A stretch of DNA of 21,954 nucleotides from contig JAVVWP010000029.1 of the NCBI GenBank assembly GCA_036652055.1, forward strand, positions 1 through 21,954, given 5' to 3'. The translations under genes were made by a program, and so were the position numbers. This document shows, in pieces, positions 13,190-20,780 of this stretch. A model generated the notes under the pieces. The model was not told the DNA's origin and searched no databases. It saw only the letters and a list, made by a program, of their open reading frames with translations. This DNA is from Fimenecus sp036652055 (GTDB taxonomy: Bacteria; Bacillota; Clostridia; Oscillospirales; Acutalibacteraceae). Position 1 is the stretch's first letter, and every line of letters begins with the position of its first letter.

Positions 13190-16100
13190 GTGGCAGATGA
13201 AAAAAATATGTTCGTCGATATGGAACACGAAATCTTGGACTTTTGGGAAAATGAAAAGTGCTTTGAAAAGCTTGTAGAAAAGAATAAAGGTAATAAAATG
13301 TTTAGGTTCTTAGACGGGCCTATTACTGCGAATAACCCTATGGGTATTCACCACGCTTGGGGAAGAAGCCTCAAAGATATATTCATTCGTTATCACGCTA
13401 TGAATGGCTGTGATTGCCGTTACCAAAATGGATTTGACTCACAAGGTCTTTGGGTTGAAGTTGAGGTCGAAAAATCACTTGGATTTAAAACGAAAAAAGA
13501 TATTGAAGAATATGGAATGGATAAGTTCACCCGCAAATGCGTTGAAAGAGTTAAAAACTTTTCGGGCGTAATAACTGAGCAGTCAAAAAGGCTCGGTCAG
13601 TGGATGGATTGGGACAATTCTTATTTCACTAATACTGATCAAAACATAGAAGGCATTTGGCATTTCTTAAAAGTATGTGACAATAACGGTTGGATTCAGC
13701 GTGAATATAAGCCTATGCCGTGGTGTCCACGCTGCGGAACTTCACTTTCAGAACACGAAATGACAGGTTCTTATAAGCTTATGACGCATAACTCGGTGTT
13801 TTTCAAGCTTCCAATTAAAGAGATTAATTCTAAAATCCTTGTTTGGACAACCACTCCGTGGACGCTTTCTTCAAATGTAGCATTAGCGGTTAATCCCGAA
13901 ATTGATTATGTTGAAGTTAAAATCAAAAGTGATGACCAAACTTTAATTCTTGCTAAGAATGCAATTAAATATCTTGGTGATGATAAATTAGAAGTTGTTC
14001 GTGTATTCAAAGGTAGCGAATTAGTAGGCTACAATTTTGAAACCTGCTTCCCTGATATTCCTGCTCAAGAGGGAATTGAACATAAAATTGTCGCTTGGGA
14101 CGATGTTGCCGCTGACGAGGGAACAGGAGTTGTTCATATTGCTCCAGGCTGTGGCGTTGAGGACTTTGAACTTGGCGAAAAAATTGGGCTTGCTAAGGTT
14201 ATGCCTATTGATGATACTGGAATTTACCTTGACGGTTTTGGTTGGATGACAGGAAAAGACAGCCACTCAGTTGCAGACGAGGTTTTTTCTCACCTTAAAG
14301 AAGCTAACAAATTATATAAAGTTGAACCACACGAGCATAGCTACCCAGTATGTTGGCGTTGTAAAGCCGAAGTTGTTTACAGGCTTGTTCCAGCGTGGTA
14401 TATCAGAACTGAAGAAATCAAGCCAAAGCTTATTGAGGCTTCAAATAAAGTTCAGTGGGAACCTGCTTCAAATGGCAAAAGAATGAATGACTGGCTTAAT
14501 AATATGGGCGATTGGAATATTTCTCGTAAGCGTTATTACGGAATGCCACTGCCTTTCTATCCTTGCGAATGTGGAGAAGTTACTGTTGTAGGTTCAAGAG
14601 AGCAGCTTCGCACTTTAGCTGTTGATCCTAAAATGGTTGATGAACTTCCTGAACTTCACAGACCTTGGGTTGATAAAATCAAAATCAAATGTCCGCATTG
14701 TGGCAAAGAAATTGAAAGAATATCAGAAATTGGTGATGTTTGGCTTGATGCCGGAATTGTTCCGTTTTCAACCTTTGGATATTTCACAGACAAAGAAGCT
14801 TGGCGAAAGAATTTCCCTGCAGAGTGGGTTACAGAAATGCGTGAGCAAGTTCGTCTTTGGTTCTATTCAATGCTGTTTATGAGTGTTACTCTTGAGGGAG
14901 TTGCACCATATGAGAGAGTTCTTTCATACAATACCGTTATCGCAGAAGATGGCTCTAAGTTCTCAAAAACAGGATTTATGATTAAATTTGATGAGGCAGC
15001 CGAAAAAATCGGAGCAGATACAGTCCGTTATCTTTATGCAGGAGCGCCGATTGCGAATGATGTTCGTTTTGGCTATAATCTTGGTGATGAAGCCAGAAGA
15101 AAAATGCTTTCTTTTTGGAATATCTATACTTTCTTTGAAACTTATGCCAAAATTGATAAGCCTAACTTTGAAGGCTATAAACCAAACAAAGCAATGATGA
15201 CTCCAACTGATAAATGGCTTGTAGTTCGTACAAATGAGTTCCTTAAAAAAGCAACCTCATACTATGACGACTATAAAACCTATATGATTATTAAAGATTT
15301 TGAAATTTTTGTTGATGATATTTCAAATTGGTATATCAGAACAAATCGTCGTCGTTTCTGGAAAACAGGCGATGAACAAGACAAAAAGCTCGCTTATTGG
15401 GTACTTTTCAATTCTCTTAACACCTGTGTTCAGGTTATGGCACCGATTATTCCATTTATGACAGAATATATTTGGCAAAATCTCACCCGAAAGGTTATGC
15501 CAACTTCTGAACTTTCTGTTCATTTAAGTGACTATCCAAAGCCTCTTGAGGGATTTGAAGATGATGGAATTATCGCAGAAACTGCAATTTCACGAGATGC
15601 AATCGCTGCGGCAATGCGTCTTAGAAATGAAGAACAAATTAAAGTTCGTCAGCCACTTTCAAAAATTTATATTTGCTGTGATAAAGATGCACAGGATAAA
15701 ATAAAGACATTTGAGAAGAATATTCTTGACGAATTAAACATCAAAGAGCTTGTTTTTCTTGATAATGCAGATGCACTTAAGAATGAATATTTAACAGTCA
15801 ACTTTAAAGTTGCAGGCGGAGTTTTAAAACAGAATGTCAATAAAATGAAGCAAACCCTTGAAAATATGTCAGCAGAAGAAATGAAAGCATTAACAAAAGA
15901 AGTTTTAAAAGGCGGAAATGTTAATATAGTTGGTTGGAGTGAAGAATTTAATTCATCAATATTCACCGTTTGCTCAAAAACGAAAGATGGAATTGTTTCA
16001 GCCGATTTTAACAACAACACAGCAGTTGTTGCACTTGAAACAACATTAACTGATGAACTTTTAAAAGAGGGTACGGTTCGTGATGTTATCCGTCAATGTC

Positions 16101-16324
16101 AGCTAATCAGAAAAGAAGCAGGCTATGAGGTTGAGCAAAGAGTTAATATGTCAATTTCAAGCGAAAACGAATTTATTACAAATGCAATCTCTGAAAAGCT
16201 TGATTTTGTTAAACTTGAGCTACTTTGTGACAACTTAACCTTGAATGGTGAAATAAAAGCAGACCTTCAAAAGGAATTTGATTTAGGCGAAGATAAAATT
16301 ATAATAGCAGTTTGTAAATCATAA
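13190..16324 (+). CDS. ileS: isoleucyl-tRNA synthetase, IleRS2-like with GXHH motif
   Basis: This enzyme charges tRNA-Ile with isoleucine. In this 1044-residue class I synthetase the HIGH motif reads G52-I-H-H55 in NNPMGIHHAWG, and KMSKS reads KFSKT (590-594). The CP1 editing domain is present (WTTTPW at 219-224 and GTGVVHIAPG). Cysteine pairs C179/C182, C388/C391 and C501/C504 suggest bound zinc. The long C-terminal part resembles the extended tail of eukaryote-like IleRS2. The start is GTG 13190, 9 bases after AAAGGTGG (13173-13180); an in-frame ATG at 13163 lacks a ribosome site and is too near the promoter. The DUF1858 gene follows after 18 bases. Assignment to the IleRS2 branch and mupirocin tolerance are inference from motifs. 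It is the only ileS in this window. Confidence 0.93.
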   Translation: MADEKNMFVDMEHEILDFWENEKCFEKLVEKNKGNKMFRFLDGPITANNPMGIHHAWGRSLKDIFIRYHAMNGCDCRYQNGFDSQGLWVEVEVEKSLGFKTKKDIEEYGMDKFTRKCVERVKNFSGVITEQSKRLGQWMDWDNSYFTNTDQNIEGIWHFLKVCDNNGWIQREYKPMPWCPRCGTSLSEHEMTGSYKLMTHNSVFFKLPIKEINSKILVWTTTPWTLSSNVALAVNPEIDYVEVKIKSDDQTLILAKNAIKYLGDDKLEVVRVFKGSELVGYNFETCFPDIPAQEGIEHKIVAWDDVAADEGTGVVHIAPGCGVEDFELGEKIGLAKVMPIDDTGIYLDGFGWMTGKDSHSVADEVFSHLKEANKLYKVEPHEHSYPVCWRCKAEVVYRLVPAWYIRTEEIKPKLIEASNKVQWEPASNGKRMNDWLNNMGDWNISRKRYYGMPLPFYPCECGEVTVVGSREQLRTLAVDPKMVDELPELHRPWVDKIKIKCPHCGKEIERISEIGDVWLDAGIVPFSTFGYFTDKEAWRKNFPAEWVTEMREQVRLWFYSMLFMSVTLEGVAPYERVLSYNTVIAEDGSKFSKTGFMIKFDEAAEKIGADTVRYLYAGAPIANDVRFGYNLGDEARRKMLSFWNIYTFFETYAKIDKPNFEGYKPNKAMMTPTDKWLVVRTNEFLKKATSYYDDYKTYMIIKDFEIFVDDISNWYIRTNRRRFWKTGDEQDKKLAYWVLFNSLNTCVQVMAPIIPFMTEYIWQNLTRKVMPTSELSVHLSDYPKPLEGFEDDGIIAETAISRDAIAAAMRLRNEEQIKVRQPLSKIYICCDKDAQDKIKTFEKNILDELNIKELVFLDNADALKNEYLTVNFKVAGGVLKQNVNKMKQTLENMSAEEMKALTKEVLKGGNVNIVGWSEEFNSSIFTVCSKTKDGIVSADFNNNTAVVALETTLTDELLKEGTVRDVIRQCQLIRKEAGYEVEQRVNMSISSENEFITNAISEKLDFVKLELLCDNLTLNGEIKADLQKEFDLGEDKIIIAVCKS

Positions 16325-16342
16325 AAAGAGAGGGCGATAAAA

Positions 16343-16546
16343 ATGACAGAAATTACAAAAGATATGACAATTGGTGACATTCTTGATGAAGAAAGAGAAA
16401 CAGTTCCATTTTTCCTTGAAATGGGAATGCATTGCTTAGGCTGTCCATCTTCAAGAGGAGAAACAGTTGAAGAGGCTTGTATGGTTCACGGCGTAGACGC
16501 TGACCAATTAGTTTCTAAAATCAATGAATTTCTTAAAACAAAGTAA
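16343..16546 (+). CDS. DUF1858 small redox-disulfide protein
   Basis: This 67-residue protein belongs to DUF1858, named for its occurrence as a domain near hybrid-cluster proteins. It starts MTEITKDMTIGDILDE. It has the signature HCLGCPSS with a C-x-x-C pair (about residues 31-34), then the helix ETVEEACMVHGVDADQLV. A redox or metal-binding role is proposed for the CxxC, but the function is unknown. The GAGAGGG site (16328-16334) lies 8 bases before the ATG. It shares the ileS transcript, and no functional link to ileS is evident. Confidence 0.88.
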   Translation: MTEITKDMTIGDILDEERETVPFFLEMGMHCLGCPSSRGETVEEACMVHGVDADQLVSKINEFLKTK

Positions 16547-16565
16547 TTAAAATTAAAGTTTTCGG

Positions 16566-16592
16566 GGCTTATGCGGTTTTTCCTCATAAGCC
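16566..16592 (+). terminator. hairpin between DUF1858 gene and trmK
   Basis: GGCTTATG (16566-16573) and CATAAGCC (16585-16592) form a perfect 8-pair stem. TTGTTGCATTTT follows, a poor T-run. It could be a partial terminator that lowers expression of trmK-nif3-rqcH relative to ileS. I see no separate promoter for trmK. Confidence 0.5.
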
Positions 16593-16613
16593 TTGTTGCA
16601 TTTTGAGGTGGAT

Positions 16614-17279
16614 ATGATAAAATTAAGTAACCGTTTAAAACTCACAGCTGATTTTGTTAATGAATGCGAGCATTTTGTTGATGTTGGAACAGACCATGCC
16701 TATCTTCCAACCTTTTTAATCGAGATAAATAAGGCAAAAAGGGCAATCGCATCTGACATTAACCCCAATCCGCTTAAAAATGCAGAACAAACGATAATTG
16801 AAAGCAACCTTTCTGATAAAATTGAACTTCGCATTTCTGATGGGCTTAATAGTATCAGTGAAAACGAGGCTGACGAAATTGCAATGGCAGGAATGGGCGG
16901 TTTGTTAATTTCCGATATAATTGAAAGAACAGAGTGGCTCAAAAACCCTAAAAAGCATCTTGTTTTGCAGCCAATGACACATTCTGAAAATGTTAGACAG
17001 GCTTTAACAAAAAACGGCTTTAGAATTGATTGCGAAAAAACTACTGCCGAGGGAAAAAGGCTATATTTAGTAATTTCAGCTACATATGACGGAATTATAA
17101 GAACATTTCCAAAACATTATTATTATGTCGGCAGATTAAATTTGTCGAAAGATGAAACCGATATTAAATATGTCGAAAAAATAAAAGACAGACTTTTAAA
17201 ACAAAAGCAGGCACTTGAAAATTCTCACCAAGAAACAGGCGACTTGCCCGAAATAATCAGAGGTATTAATAATGATTAG
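16614..17279 (+). CDS. trmK: tRNA (adenine22-N1)-methyltransferase TrmK
   Basis: TrmK transfers a methyl group from S-adenosylmethionine to N1 of A22 in tRNA (YqfN in B. subtilis). The 221 residues begin KLSNRLKLTADFV. The SAM-binding loop is DVGTDHAYLP (23-32), with the acidic strand end ASDIN (46-50), and AMAGMGGLLI (90-99) is the family-specific catalytic loop. The C-terminal part (about 165-221) is a charged helical domain thought to bind tRNA. The start is ATG 16614 after GAGGTG (16605-16610); the in-frame TTG at 16593 is rejected because it lies before that site. It overlaps nif3 by 8 bases, the same order as yqfN-yqfO in B. subtilis. Confidence 0.93.
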   Translation: MIKLSNRLKLTADFVNECEHFVDVGTDHAYLPTFLIEINKAKRAIASDINPNPLKNAEQTIIESNLSDKIELRISDGLNSISENEADEIAMAGMGGLLISDIIERTEWLKNPKKHLVLQPMTHSENVRQALTKNGFRIDCEKTTAEGKRLYLVISATYDGIIRTFPKHYYYVGRLNLSKDETDIKYVEKIKDRLLKQKQALENSHQETGDLPEIIRGINND

Positions 17280-18015
17280 AGCTTATGAAATTTATAATTA
17301 TCTTAATGAAATTGCTCCGTTTTCTGCACAGCTTCAATGGGATAATAGCGGATTTTTAGTTGGCGATATGAAAAGCGAAGTTAAAAAAGTCCTTCTAACG
17401 CTTGATATTACAGACGAAGTAGTTAAAGAGGCGATTTATGGAAAATTCGATTTAATTGTTTCACATCACCCTATTATTTTCAAAGGGCAAACAGCCTTTT
17501 TAAGCAGCAGCCTTTCATATAAATGTGCAACTAATAATATTTCCGTTATATCTTCACACACATCATATGATGTTGCAGACGGTGGTGTAAATGATGTATT
17601 AGCAGAGGCGATTGGTCTTAAAAACATTGAAAAATCGCCAAATGGTGAATTTAGAATAGGCGACACGGAAGAAATGGAAACTGCATTGTTTGCCTTGTTA
17701 GTTAAAAACAAACTAAACACAATAGTTAGATTTAATAACACAAAAAAAATGGTAAAAAAGATTGCGGTATGCGGTGGTGCTGCAACTGAATATATGTATG
17801 AGGCAAGAGATTTAGGTGCAGATGTCTTTTTAACAGGTGACGGTAAGCATCACGAATTTTTAAATGCGGATGAAATCGGGTTTTGCCTTATGTCGGCAGG
17901 GCATTTTGAAACAGAAGTAATAGCAGTAAAATCACTTTTAGATAGAATGAAACTAAAGTTTGATGGAGTAACCTTTGAAATGTCAAAAGAAAAAACTCCA
18001 ATAATAACAATTTAG
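17272..18015 (+). CDS. Nif3/YqfO-family dinuclear metal protein, short form
   Basis: The Nif3/YqfO (GTP cyclohydrolase I type 2 homologue) family forms toroidal hexamers with a two-metal site; the cellular role is unsettled. At 247 residues this is the short form and lacks the PII/CutA-like insert of B. subtilis YqfO (about 370 residues). Metal-site residues are visible: His65-His66 in VSHHPIIF, His96/Asp100 in SSHTSYD, and His211/Glu213 in GHFETE. The N-terminal QWDNSGFLVGD is typical. Translation is coupled to trmK by the 8-base overlap, a pairing kept in many Firmicutes. The older annotation as GTP cyclohydrolase is doubtful. Confidence 0.92.
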   Translation: MIRAYEIYNYLNEIAPFSAQLQWDNSGFLVGDMKSEVKKVLLTLDITDEVVKEAIYGKFDLIVSHHPIIFKGQTAFLSSSLSYKCATNNISVISSHTSYDVADGGVNDVLAEAIGLKNIEKSPNGEFRIGDTEEMETALFALLVKNKLNTIVRFNNTKKMVKKIAVCGGAATEYMYEARDLGADVFLTGDGKHHEFLNADEIGFCLMSAGHFETEVIAVKSLLDRMKLKFDGVTFEMSKEKTPIITI

Positions 18016-18031
18016 TTAAAGGAATGAAAAA

Positions 18032-19789
18032 ATGGCATTTGATGGTATAACATTAAGCCTTGTAAAAAATGAACTTGAAAAAAGCTTGCTCGAGGGGAGA
18101 GTTGAAAAGATTTATCAACCTTCAAAATCCGAGCTGGTCTTTTTAATGCGTACCCGAAATGGAGCGTTTAAGCTTTATATGTCAGCAGATGCAAGCTCAG
18201 CAAGAATTCATTTGACCTCATATTCTCCTGAAAATCCGCAAAAGCCACCAATGTTTTGTATGCTGCTTAGAAAGCACTTAACAGGTGCAATTCTTAAAGA
18301 AATTAAGCAGATAGAGCTTGATAGAGTTCTTCTTTTATGCTTTGATGCAACCAACGAAATAGGCGATAAAACCAAATTTACATTGTGCATAGAAATAATG
18401 GCGCAGCGAAGCAATATAATTCTAATTGATGAAAACGAAAAGATTATAGACGCAATAAAAAGAGTTGACGAAACAAAATCATATTTTAGAGAGGTACTTC
18501 CTGGCGGAACCTATGTCTTGCCACCTCATCAAGATAAATTTAACATTTTGACTAATGAAAATGAGGAAATCATAAAATCGATTTTGTCTTTTGAAACAAA
18601 AAAAGCAGATAGTGCAATTTTAAATGCACTTCAAGGAATATCACCTATTGTATCAAGGGAAATTGCCTCAAGAATTAATGCTGATGAAAAAAATCCAGCT
18701 GAATTTACAAAAGAAAATATTGAATTACTACAAAAAGAAATATCAGCTTTAAGAGTCACGGCAAAAAGCAGTGAAATTTGCCCTCAAATCATTTTTGACA
18801 TTGATGGCAGACCGCTTGATTTTTCGTTTTTAAACATAACTCAATATGGTACAGCTTTAACTTCACAAAGCTTTGAAACATTTTCAGAGCTTTTAGACAA
18901 CTTTTATTTTGAAAAAGATAGAACGCTTAGAATAAAAAGGCGTGCAGGCGACCTTTTCAAGCTACTAAATAATGCAATTGAGCGAATAGCAAAAAAAATA
19001 AATGTTCAAAGAGAAGACCTTATAAGATGTGCAGATAAAGAAAAATTAAGAATTTATGCAGAGCTTATAAATGCAAACCAGTACAATTTAGAAAAAGGTG
19101 CAGCGTTTTATGACCTCGAAAACTATTATGAAAACAATGAAATCATAAGAATTTCTGCAAATCCTGCTTTTTCGCCTGCACAAAATGCTCAAAAATATTA
19201 TAAAGACTATAAAAAATCGCATACTGCTGAAAAAATGCTTGCAGATTTAATTGAAAATGGAGAACAAGAATTAATTTATGTCGAAAGCGTTTTAGACTCT
19301 CTTTCAAGAGCTGATACTGAAAGTGAGCTTGCAGAAATAAGGCTTGAGCTTTTAGAAAATGGTTACCTTAAAAAGAAAAGAGGCATAAAAGGCAGACTTC
19401 CTAAAGCCTTGCCACCAATCGAATTTATGTCAAGCGATGGTTTTAAAATTCTTGTCGGAAGAAATAATACTCAAAATGATAAGCTGTCGCTAAAGACTGC
19501 TAAAAATTATGATATGTGGCTTCACACACAAGGTTTTGCAGGTTCTCATACAATAATAGTTTCAGATAATAAAGATATAACAAAAGAGGCGATTTTAGAG
19601 GCTGCGACAATTGCGGCATATTACAGCTCGGCAAGAGAAAGCAGTAAAGTTCCTGTCGATTATACCCTTTGCAAAAATCTAAAAAAACCACAATCTGCAA
19701 AGCCTGGCAAGGTAATTTACAATACTTATAATACAATTTATGTAAAGCCCGATAAGGATTTGGCAGAAAAACTCATAATATCCAAATAA
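18032..19789 (+). CDS. rqcH: RqcH, ribosome-associated quality control (NFACT) protein
   Basis: RqcH binds obstructed 50S subunits and recruits tRNA-Ala to add C-terminal alanine tails that mark stalled chains for degradation. It was formerly annotated as fibronectin-binding protein A. The 585 residues show the NFACT-N domain (from MAFDGITLSLVKNEL) with the Asp97-Arg98 pair in IELDRVL, which in B. subtilis RqcH is needed for tRNA binding. Helix-hairpin-helix and coiled-coil segments follow (about 200-440). The NFACT-R domain near the end (about 460-585) carries MWLHTQGFAGSHTIIV. The AAAGGA site (18018-18023) is 8 bases before the ATG. It is the last gene of the ileS-to-rqcH cluster, 16 bases after nif3, and ends at a strong terminator. 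Confidence 0.94.
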   Translation: MAFDGITLSLVKNELEKSLLEGRVEKIYQPSKSELVFLMRTRNGAFKLYMSADASSARIHLTSYSPENPQKPPMFCMLLRKHLTGAILKEIKQIELDRVLLLCFDATNEIGDKTKFTLCIEIMAQRSNIILIDENEKIIDAIKRVDETKSYFREVLPGGTYVLPPHQDKFNILTNENEEIIKSILSFETKKADSAILNALQGISPIVSREIASRINADEKNPAEFTKENIELLQKEISALRVTAKSSEICPQIIFDIDGRPLDFSFLNITQYGTALTSQSFETFSELLDNFYFEKDRTLRIKRRAGDLFKLLNNAIERIAKKINVQREDLIRCADKEKLRIYAELINANQYNLEKGAAFYDLENYYENNEIIRISANPAFSPAQNAQKYYKDYKKSHTAEKMLADLIENGEQELIYVESVLDSLSRADTESELAEIRLELLENGYLKKKRGIKGRLPKALPPIEFMSSDGFKILVGRNNTQNDKLSLKTAKNYDMWLHTQGFAGSHTIIVSDNKDITKEAILEAATIAAYYSSARESSKVPVDYTLCKNLKKPQSAKPGKVIYNTYNTIYVKPDKDLAEKLIISK

Positions 19790-19813
19790 AGTAATAATAA
19801 AAACAAAACAGAT

Positions 19814-19869
19814 AAAAAAAGTTCAATTTTTCCCTTAAAGTGTGTGATTTTAGGGGTTGAACTTTTTTT
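19814..19869. terminator. strong terminator after rqcH
   Basis: A 13-pair outer stem (seven A plus GTTCAA at 19814-19826; TTGAAC plus seven T at 19857-19869) encloses a second, shorter CCCTTAAA/TTTTAGGG stem. The A- and T-runs on both sides make it work on either strand. Confidence 0.88.
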
Positions 19870-19886
19870 GTGATTTGTGATAGAAT
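19857..19886 (+). promoter_or_regulatory. promoter of the HAD phosphatase, overlapping the rqcH terminator
   Basis: TTGAAC (19857-19862), 18 bases, TAGAAT (19881-19886), with TG at 19878-19879 (extended -10). The -35 is the descending arm of the terminator hairpin, so the two signals share bases. Confidence 0.6.
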
Positions 19887-19915
19887 AATGTCAAGTTAAT
19901 TTAAGGGAGAACTAT

Positions 19916-20719
19916 ATGCAAAAAAAAATACTGGCAGTAGATATTGACGGAACGCTCGTCACTAAAGATAAAAAAATATTAATTGAAACAAAAAATGCAA
20001 TTTTAGATTTTATAGACAGAGGCGGAGTTTTCATTTTAGCATCAGGCAGACCGACTAAGGGAATGATGCCATATGTCGAGGAATTAAATCTCAAAAATCA
20101 CGGCGGATATATTATGTCATACAATGGTGCAAATGTTATTGACGCAAAAACAGGAGAATTGATTTTCGACCAAAGTTTTACATCTGAAAACATAAAAGAT
20201 ATATTAGATGCAACAGAAAATATAAATGCAGGAGTTACAACTTATTATAAAGATTATGCGGTGACCGAAAATGCAGATGATGATTTTTTCAATTTAGCAG
20301 TCAAAATAAATGGGCTTTATGTAAAAAAGGTAAAAAGCTTACGAGAAGAACTCAAATACCCCGTGCAAAAATTTCTTTTAACAGGCGAGCCAAAATATAT
20401 GAAAGAGCTTGAAATTGAGCTTAGAGAAAAATTGCCTTTTGTGAATGTCTTTCGCTCCGAACCATATTTTATTGAAATTGCACCAAGCGGTATTGATAAA
20501 GGCTCAACCATTTTAAAGCTTGCAGAATTATTGAATGTCAAGAAAGAAGAAATAATGGCTTGTGGTGACGGATTTAACGACATTACTATGTTAAAAGCAG
20601 CAGGAATTGGCGTAGCAATGGAAAATGCTCAAGAGATTACAAAAAAATCAGCTGATTTTATTACAAAATCAAATGAAAATAATGGAATAGCATATGCAAT
20701 GAAAAAATATGCTTTCTAA
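19916..20719 (+). CDS. Cof-type HAD-superfamily phosphatase
   Basis: Members of this group (Cof/YidA-like, subfamily IIB cap) dephosphorylate sugar phosphates, flavin or pyridoxal phosphates in the cytoplasm; the substrate cannot be told from sequence. The protein has 267 residues. Motif I is VDIDGTL with nucleophile Asp9 and acid/base Asp11. Motif II lies in ILASGRP (about 40-46). The cap domain covers about 85-185. Lys at about 195 in DKGSTILKL is the motif III candidate, and motif IV is CGDGFNDITML. A GGGAGA site (19905-19910) is 5 bases before the ATG. It is transcribed alone between two strong terminators. Confidence 0.9.
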   Translation: MQKKILAVDIDGTLVTKDKKILIETKNAILDFIDRGGVFILASGRPTKGMMPYVEELNLKNHGGYIMSYNGANVIDAKTGELIFDQSFTSENIKDILDATENINAGVTTYYKDYAVTENADDDFFNLAVKINGLYVKKVKSLREELKYPVQKFLLTGEPKYMKELEIELREKLPFVNVFRSEPYFIEIAPSGIDKGSTILKLAELLNVKKEEIMACGDGFNDITMLKAAGIGVAMENAQEITKKSADFITKSNENNGIAYAMKKYAF

Positions 20720-20725
20720 AAAAAT

Positions 20726-20762
20726 AAACGGTATGAGAAATTAAAAGCTTCTCATACCGTTT
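20726..20762. terminator. bidirectional terminator
   Basis: AAACGGTATGAGAA (20726-20739) and TTCTCATACCGTTT (20749-20762) form a perfect 14-pair stem, with A-rich DNA before and T-rich DNA after. It ends both the HAD gene (plus) and the metallophosphatase gene (minus). Confidence 0.9.
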
Positions 20763-20780
20763 TAAAATTGTTTTTTGGGC

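Noticed and set aside
14021..14266. Open frames inside ileS on both strands, and similar ones inside lacZ, pcrA and rqcH
   Set aside because: They are shadows of long, clearly coding genes, without ribosome sites or conserved motifs.
16593..16613. TTG at 16593 as the trmK start
   Set aside because: The GAGGTG site lies downstream of it and fits ATG 16614; the extra residues are not typical of the family.
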